Made by a program: the position numbers and the translations under genes. The notes beneath the pieces are model-generated. The model did no database searches. It saw only the letters and a list, made by a program, of their open reading frames with translations, and was not told the origin of the DNA. Shown here piece by piece: positions 16,269 to 21,226 of a stretch of 21,226 bases of DNA. This DNA comes from Chara braunii. Lineage: Eukaryota > Streptophyta > Charophyceae > Charales > Characeae. The DNA lies in the NCBI GenBank assembly GCA_003427395.1, contig BFEA01000007.1:4171-25396 (forward strand). The letters are read 5' to 3'. Each line of letters begins with the position of its first letter. Positions within the stretch are counted from its first letter, which is position 1.

Positions 16269-17404
16269 CACTCATACTCCTAAGCAGACGGTCCTCCAGT
16301 TCAGTTCCCCCGTCCCCGCCCGGATAAGTACATACACACATACAAGCATGCAATCAACAACCCTTGACAGGACATCCAATCATCCATAGACCTTTGACAT
16401 CACTCATGCGCAACACAAGCTCCCATCACTCGGGGCCTCACACACACGTTATGCATAGACAAAGTAGCAATGGAGATAAAAGCGAATCCTTCTTGTATAC
16501 AAAAATTCTCAATTAACTGCCGCCCCCAGGCGCAGTCTTCAAAACCTCCCAAGACCACCGACCACCATAGCCACAAGGCCCTGCCGCGGCAGGCGTCCAA
16601 TCCCCAACACTGCTCAGTCCCTCCGACTGCTTCACCCCGAGTCTACCGCGGGTCCACCCCGCATCGTCACTCCGCCCGTCCTTGGGCTCGTCAAGCCTGT
16701 TCAGCGCTGCGGACTTCGCGCATAGCTCGCGCAGCATTGCAGCCGAGATCAAAGAGGAGGAGAGGAGAGGGTTGCGCGAATTTATAGCGAGGGAGGCGGA
16801 GGGTTGTCAGCGCGAGGTGCGGGCAGCGCAGGGTGTAGATGAGCAGGACAGAAGAAAGGTGGGGAGTTAGAGGGTTCGACCTGCGGGGTTGCATGGTCCT
16901 ACGTGATTGGGGTGTTCGTTCAAGTGGTGTACGGTTTCCCGCTCTCCACATTGATCCGAGCATCCCAACTATGCAGCCAATCACTTCGCGGAGGAAGACG
17001 GGGTAAGGATCGAGGTAGGCGCAGGGGAAGACGAAGAGTCCTGCATGGGGGAAACGCGCGCAGCAAGAACGAAAGATGGCGCGGGGACACAAAGCAAGAA
17101 ACGTGGGTGCGAGACGCGCGAAGAAGTCGAAGCTTAGGCGCGCGCGCGCGCAAAAATTCAAAAAAAATCCCAACCAAAACCGTTTCTTGGTTTTCATACC
17201 GCGGCCACTATTCGCCCGCGCGGGAGTTACTAACCAAAGAAAAGTGAAAAAGCCGTTTCAAAAGAAAACAAAAGTAAAAAGGAAAGAAATACCCCTTTTT
17301 GCTCGCATCCGTACTTCGGGGCTTTCGAGGGATTTTTCCTCAGGGATACGGCAAGCCGCGTGGTACGGGTCTGAGCTTATCACAAACGCGGGGGCCAAAC
17401 CGGG
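16269..17404. other. Unassigned flank of element 2
   Basis: Same sequence as 5379-6514; no recognised gene. This copy adjoins its LTR without a sign of misassembly. Confidence 0.45.
16780..16786 (-). promoter_or_regulatory. Candidate TATA box (minus), second copy
   Basis: Same element as at 5890-5896, in the more reliable copy. Confidence 0.3.
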
Positions 17405-17574
17405 GGCCAAGTCCCACTGGCAGCCTTGACTCTTGAGTTTCCTCTACGCCTGAATCTAGACGCGTTTGTGGCTATGCGTGGTTGAGGAAACTCAACGCTA
17501 TTTCTGCACAGCTCCACAAACACGTCCAGATTCAGGCGTTGAGGAAACTCAACGCTGTTAGTGGGACTTGGTCC
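17405..17574. repeat. Foldback hairpin 1, second copy
   Basis: Identical to 6515-6684. Confidence 0.75.
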
Positions 17575-17645
17575 CGTGAAGGGCAACCGCCAATAAATTG
17601 AATAGGCGGACCATTTTTCGTTTCAGCCTTCCGGAACTGCCCGGG

Positions 17646-17807
17646 GGCCAAGTCCCACTAGCAGCATTGAGCTACCTCAACGCCTGAATCTGGACGTGTT
17701 TGTGGAGACGTGCAGTTCAGGAAACTGAACACCATTTCTGCACATCTCCGCAAAAGCGTCCACATTCAGGCGTTCAGGTAGCTCAACGCTGCTAGCAGGA
17801 CTTGGCC
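17646..17807. repeat. Foldback hairpin 2, second copy
   Basis: Identical to 6756-6917. Confidence 0.75.
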
Positions 17808-17814
17808 GCTGCAC

Positions 17815-20051
17815 TGTGACGCCCCAACCTCACGCCCAGCGCGACTTCCTGATCGGAGTGAAATCGGGGCCCGGAAGTGCGAAATAGGGGTGTGCTAAGG
17901 ATTTTAGGAAAGTGGGGGTAGAGTCCCAGGTCGGAACTGGGATGTCCTGTGGCAAGTCCCAGGAACAATTGTGCAGGAGGGTAAGCGTTGATCGCGTTTG
18001 GCTTTTACGCCTCAAGGGATGTCATCACCATCCCCGCGGGTTTCGTTGCCAAGGTCGGGCTTGGATTTGGTGTACTGGCGGGACGCTATGGGTATCGCGC
18101 TGTCTGATTAATCGCTGGCGTCGCTCGGGGCAAGCCTCGGAATCTGACGAGGCTGGCCTCAGTCGAAGGTTGTGCTCTCGTTGTTCGGCCTCCGTTCGGG
18201 TCCGTCGAACGAATCCCGCAGCTCGATACTCGCTGTCTTGTTGGCACTCGGAGCACGGGGTTCAGGGCCAGTAGGGGGCGATCACGTGCCACGGGGCAAC
18301 CGTTAGGCAATGAAAGGGCAGTACGAGGTGGTAAGGAGGGAAGTCTGTCTCAACGGTGGAAACACCAGGTTCGGCGATGATGTGGCTCACGTGCGAAGTG
18401 GGAAATTGGGAGGGAAAAGGGTTCGCGCTTCAGGCTCGTTCAATGTCCCACTCACAGACACATTCGTTTCCAGTCCAAAAGGGGAATTTCGGAGGGTTGG
18501 ATCTGGGTCGTGCGAGAAGACAGGCATTTTTCCACTCCCAATATTCTCGGAACCATCGATGTCTCAAGCTTTCTCGATCCGTGACGTGGAAGGGAGTCCC
18601 ATCATCCATGCTATCTGAAATTTGCAAGTTTAGACATCAATTCGAGCGTGGGTCTTGCAGACACGCGTGTAGGCGACACCCCTTTTTGGGTCGAGCCTAC
18701 ACGTATGTGCACAAGGTCACGTTCACAATCGGTTGGATCGGATCGACTGGATGTTCTCTGCCGGGTGATCACTTAATCAGTCGACAGGCTAGCCTGCCAC
18801 GTGGCACTTATGTTCTCGGGTGCGCATGGCCAAAAACAGACATCAGGAAGACAATCAGAGGGTAATCACACATTTGAATCAGTCATTCACTTATCAGCCA
18901 AAGTCTACATCAGCCACGACCACCGAATTTCCGTCAGACTTTCCTCTCAATCCAAAAAAGGAACGGGGACTTGCCATGCACACGTGTGATCCGACAAAGA
19001 TAGCGTCAACAATCGGTTTGATCGGTCCACCCGATAACTTAGTTCCGAAGACGCATTTTCCCTAAGCCCAATACCCATGCATTAATCGAAACTCAAGGGC
19101 CGTGCGGATTCCCAGAAAAGCAGAAAACGAGAGATCGACAAAGGTTTATGTATCAAGCCATGTAGCCGAAGAAGATCACATCATCATAACCCAAGCTCAC
19201 CGAGGTCATGCGCAAACAATCATCATACCCGATCTCGACATTTTGCAATAAAACAGGGGAAAGAAAAAAAGAGAACAAAAAGGAAAGGAAAAATCAAACC
19301 AAAACACCGAGAGGAACAATAACCAGAGATAGTCATGGGAAAAAATGTGGCTGATGCCACTTGTCAAAATTACCGAAGTGAGGGAAAAAAAGACACCATC
19401 CCAACACATTCCCTCTTTTTCACTATCCCTTACTTCGCATCACCTTCAATGTGGGCAGTCCGTCGCCTCGCACCAACACCGAGTCGTCATCCCGCTTGGT
19501 CCGAGCACACAAGCCAAGTTCGCCCGTGCGCCACAGTTCGTCGTGGCCCACATGTCAACCCCGCTTACACGGCATTAGCTCATCGGATCGCCCGACTCAC
19601 CTTACTCACCTTCCAACTTCCTCGTTAGTCGATCCTCACTGACCGCGCTAACCTTCCAAAATTCAGAGAGAGACAACTAATCCCGCTTGCAAAATTTATA
19701 GCGTGCACGTTTGCGCGAGATACCCGAGATTATGCCAAAGTAGGAGAAAGGAGGAGGTGCCTACGTGTGCATGGTCAAGCTGCGAGGCGGGGGACGGAAC
19801 CGCTCTCCACTCGTTAATCCAGTCATGCAACATGGGGACCAATCAGAGCAGAGAAAGGGATGTGCATACACAGGTGGGGGGGAGGCGGGAAGGAAAAAAC
19901 ACGAAGGACATCAAGAACAAGAAGATTACAGTTGCAACTGCACCCGCCAAAAATTACAGTTACACGCAAGATTAAGGTGCACATCTATGTGTCTGATTTT
20001 CGATTCAACGGGGGTTTACCGTTGAACCCCCGTTACAACGCCGCGCTATAC
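17815..20051 (-). repeat. Second-family LTR-like sequence, second copy
   Basis: Identical to 6925-9161. It includes the hairpin module (17895-17942), hairpin 18666-18703, G-box 18795-18806, TATA 19694-19700 and hairpin 20007-20034. Cut on the right by the adapter. Confidence 0.5.
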
Positions 20052-20089
20052 CTGTCTCTTATACACATCTAGATGTGTATAAGAGACAG
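20052..20089. other. Nextera mate-pair junction adapter, second copy
   Basis: Same 38-bp back-to-back mosaic-end pair as at 9162-9199, with the same flanks on both sides. A laboratory sequence at the same place in both repeats shows the repeat was produced in assembly. Confidence 0.97.
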
Positions 20090-21226
20090 TTCCGTCACTT
20101 CGTAAATGCCGGTATAGCGTGGGTGGATCTTGGAGGAGCGCGCAGATTTTCGTACCTGCACCAAGTCCTCGATTTTATAATAGGGCATTGGTCCCGCTGT
20201 CGCGTGTCGGTTCTCATAGTCCCGGATCTGCCGTTGATGCGTCAGATCTACGACCCTTTGTTGTCTTCGGGCTAACGCGGGATAGGTCCGGGCCATCAGA
20301 TCCAGGTGATGCTGGGCCTTGTCCTTGTGCTGGGCCCGGGTCACTCTAACTTCCGTACCCACTAGAGGTGACAACTGCACTCTGGGACGCTATTGGTTCT
20401 CAGTTGGAACGGGGACACCCCGGTGCTCCCGTGGGGAGTAGCCCGAAAGACGGCCAAAATGTGGTCAACTATGACATGCCAGGGCCTGGTATCACTTGTC
20501 GTGATATTCCGTCTAAGTGTAGTCTTGATCATTCGGTTGGCATTCTCTACGAGCATGTTGGCTTGAGGCCAGTGCCCTGGGGAGTATGGAATTCTAACGT
20601 CTGCATTTACAAGATGTCGCTCTACTTCCCCCTGGAACTCGGATCCATTGTCCATATGTATCTCTTCTACGTCCAGGTGCATGCACAAAAAGCGATTAAT
20701 GTACCAGGCTACTTCCTGCGAGTTCCGACTGGTCATTGGATACGCTTCGATCCATTTCGAAAAATGATCTACAGCTACAAGAAGAACATTGAGTTCTCCT
20801 TGATCAACAGCGCCTCTCGGCGCGTTGATGTCCGTCGTATCGATACTGACCCGTTGGAAGGGGCGCTCTACCCGGGTAGGAACTATTGCACGGGGCATCT
20901 GTATCGGCGCCTTATTGGCCGCGCAGGCCGAGCAAGTCCGGACGATGTATTTCACATCCCCCCGGATTCCCGACCAGTACCATCCGGTTTTCTCTATTGC
21001 TTTTTCCGTGTATTTGACTGCAAAGTGGACCGCATCCTCCTCATGGGCGGCTCGTGTCCAATCGAACCTGGCCTGTGGGTGTGGAACCGTCAGCCAACTA
21101 GATCCGTCAACGTCATTATCTTTTCATTTTTGAAGGACGGATCCCTGCCAGCGGTAACCGTGCGCCTGTTCCGTGACACGTCGCCGTTCAGCCTTGGTAA
21201 GTTCCGTCACCGGGTCGCCTGTCAGC
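20090..21226 (-). pseudogene. Integrase and part of the finger-integrase linker, repeated copy
   Basis: Identical to 9200-10336: integrase C-terminus, the single-base deletion near 20384-20386, catalytic core, HHCC domain and TGA at 21124-21126. It runs off the window before the PHD-like finger. Not an independent gene if the duplication is an artefact. Confidence 0.85.

Larger units (their letters stand above)
16238..21226. repeat. Second copy of the ~5 kb duplication
   Basis: Matches 5348-10336 to the end of the window. It lies in natural continuity with LTR C, so 16269-20051 is probably the true 5' flank of element 2. From 20052 on it repeats the adapter and integrase and should be discounted. 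Confidence 0.9.

Noticed and set aside
5348-21226. Recent ~5 kb segmental duplication or tandem array
   Set aside because: Both copies include laboratory adapter sequence at the same site; a genome cannot have duplicated it.

Overview
This is a eukaryotic, repeat-dominated stretch. No bacterial gene, operon, CRISPR array, rRNA or tRNA gene is visible. The recognisable coding matter is the gag and pol of Ty3/gypsy (Metaviridae-type) LTR retrotransposons. One primer-binding site matches the 3' end of initiator methionine tRNA, and there is a short run of TTTAGGGG units. Both fit a plant or alga lineage, but I cannot name the organism.

Layout. 1-1867: no gene recognised; T-rich and pyrimidine-rich tracts and a telomere-like run. 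1868-5378: 'element 1', a rearranged gypsy copy. Two LTRs (A, truncated, and B) lie in minus orientation, with a plus-strand RT/RNase H-integrase piece inverted between them. 5379-9161: non-coding sequence with two tandem long foldbacks (6515-6917) and a second, diverged LTR-like family (from 6925). 9162-9199: a back-to-back pair of Tn5 mosaic ends, the junction adapter of a Nextera mate-pair library, so the join there is artificial. 9200-16268: 'element 2', a minus-strand gypsy copy whose order is LTR C, PBS, gag, protease, RT, RNase H, PHD-like zinc finger, integrase. It is broken by five stops, two single-base deletions and a 64-bp insertion, and the adapter removes its 3' end. 16238-21226: repeats 5348-10336 at an offset of 10,890 bases, second adapter copy included.

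The adapter in both copies means the long duplication is best read as an assembly loop. The ends of one ~10.85 kb mate-pair fragment (9200-20051) were joined through the adapter and the assembler went round the circle. The most trustworthy arrangement is 9200-20051 taken once. The join of LTR B to 5348 onward should not be trusted.

The biology worth a second look is: a PHD-like C4HC3 zinc finger between RNase H and integrase; a +1 overlap of the two pol reading frames kept in both copies; an inverted junction centred on a natural hairpin in the integrase gene; hairpins in the LTRs whose stems covary between two LTR families; and twin foldbacks with compensatory changes. All gene copies here are decayed, and no intact host gene was found.
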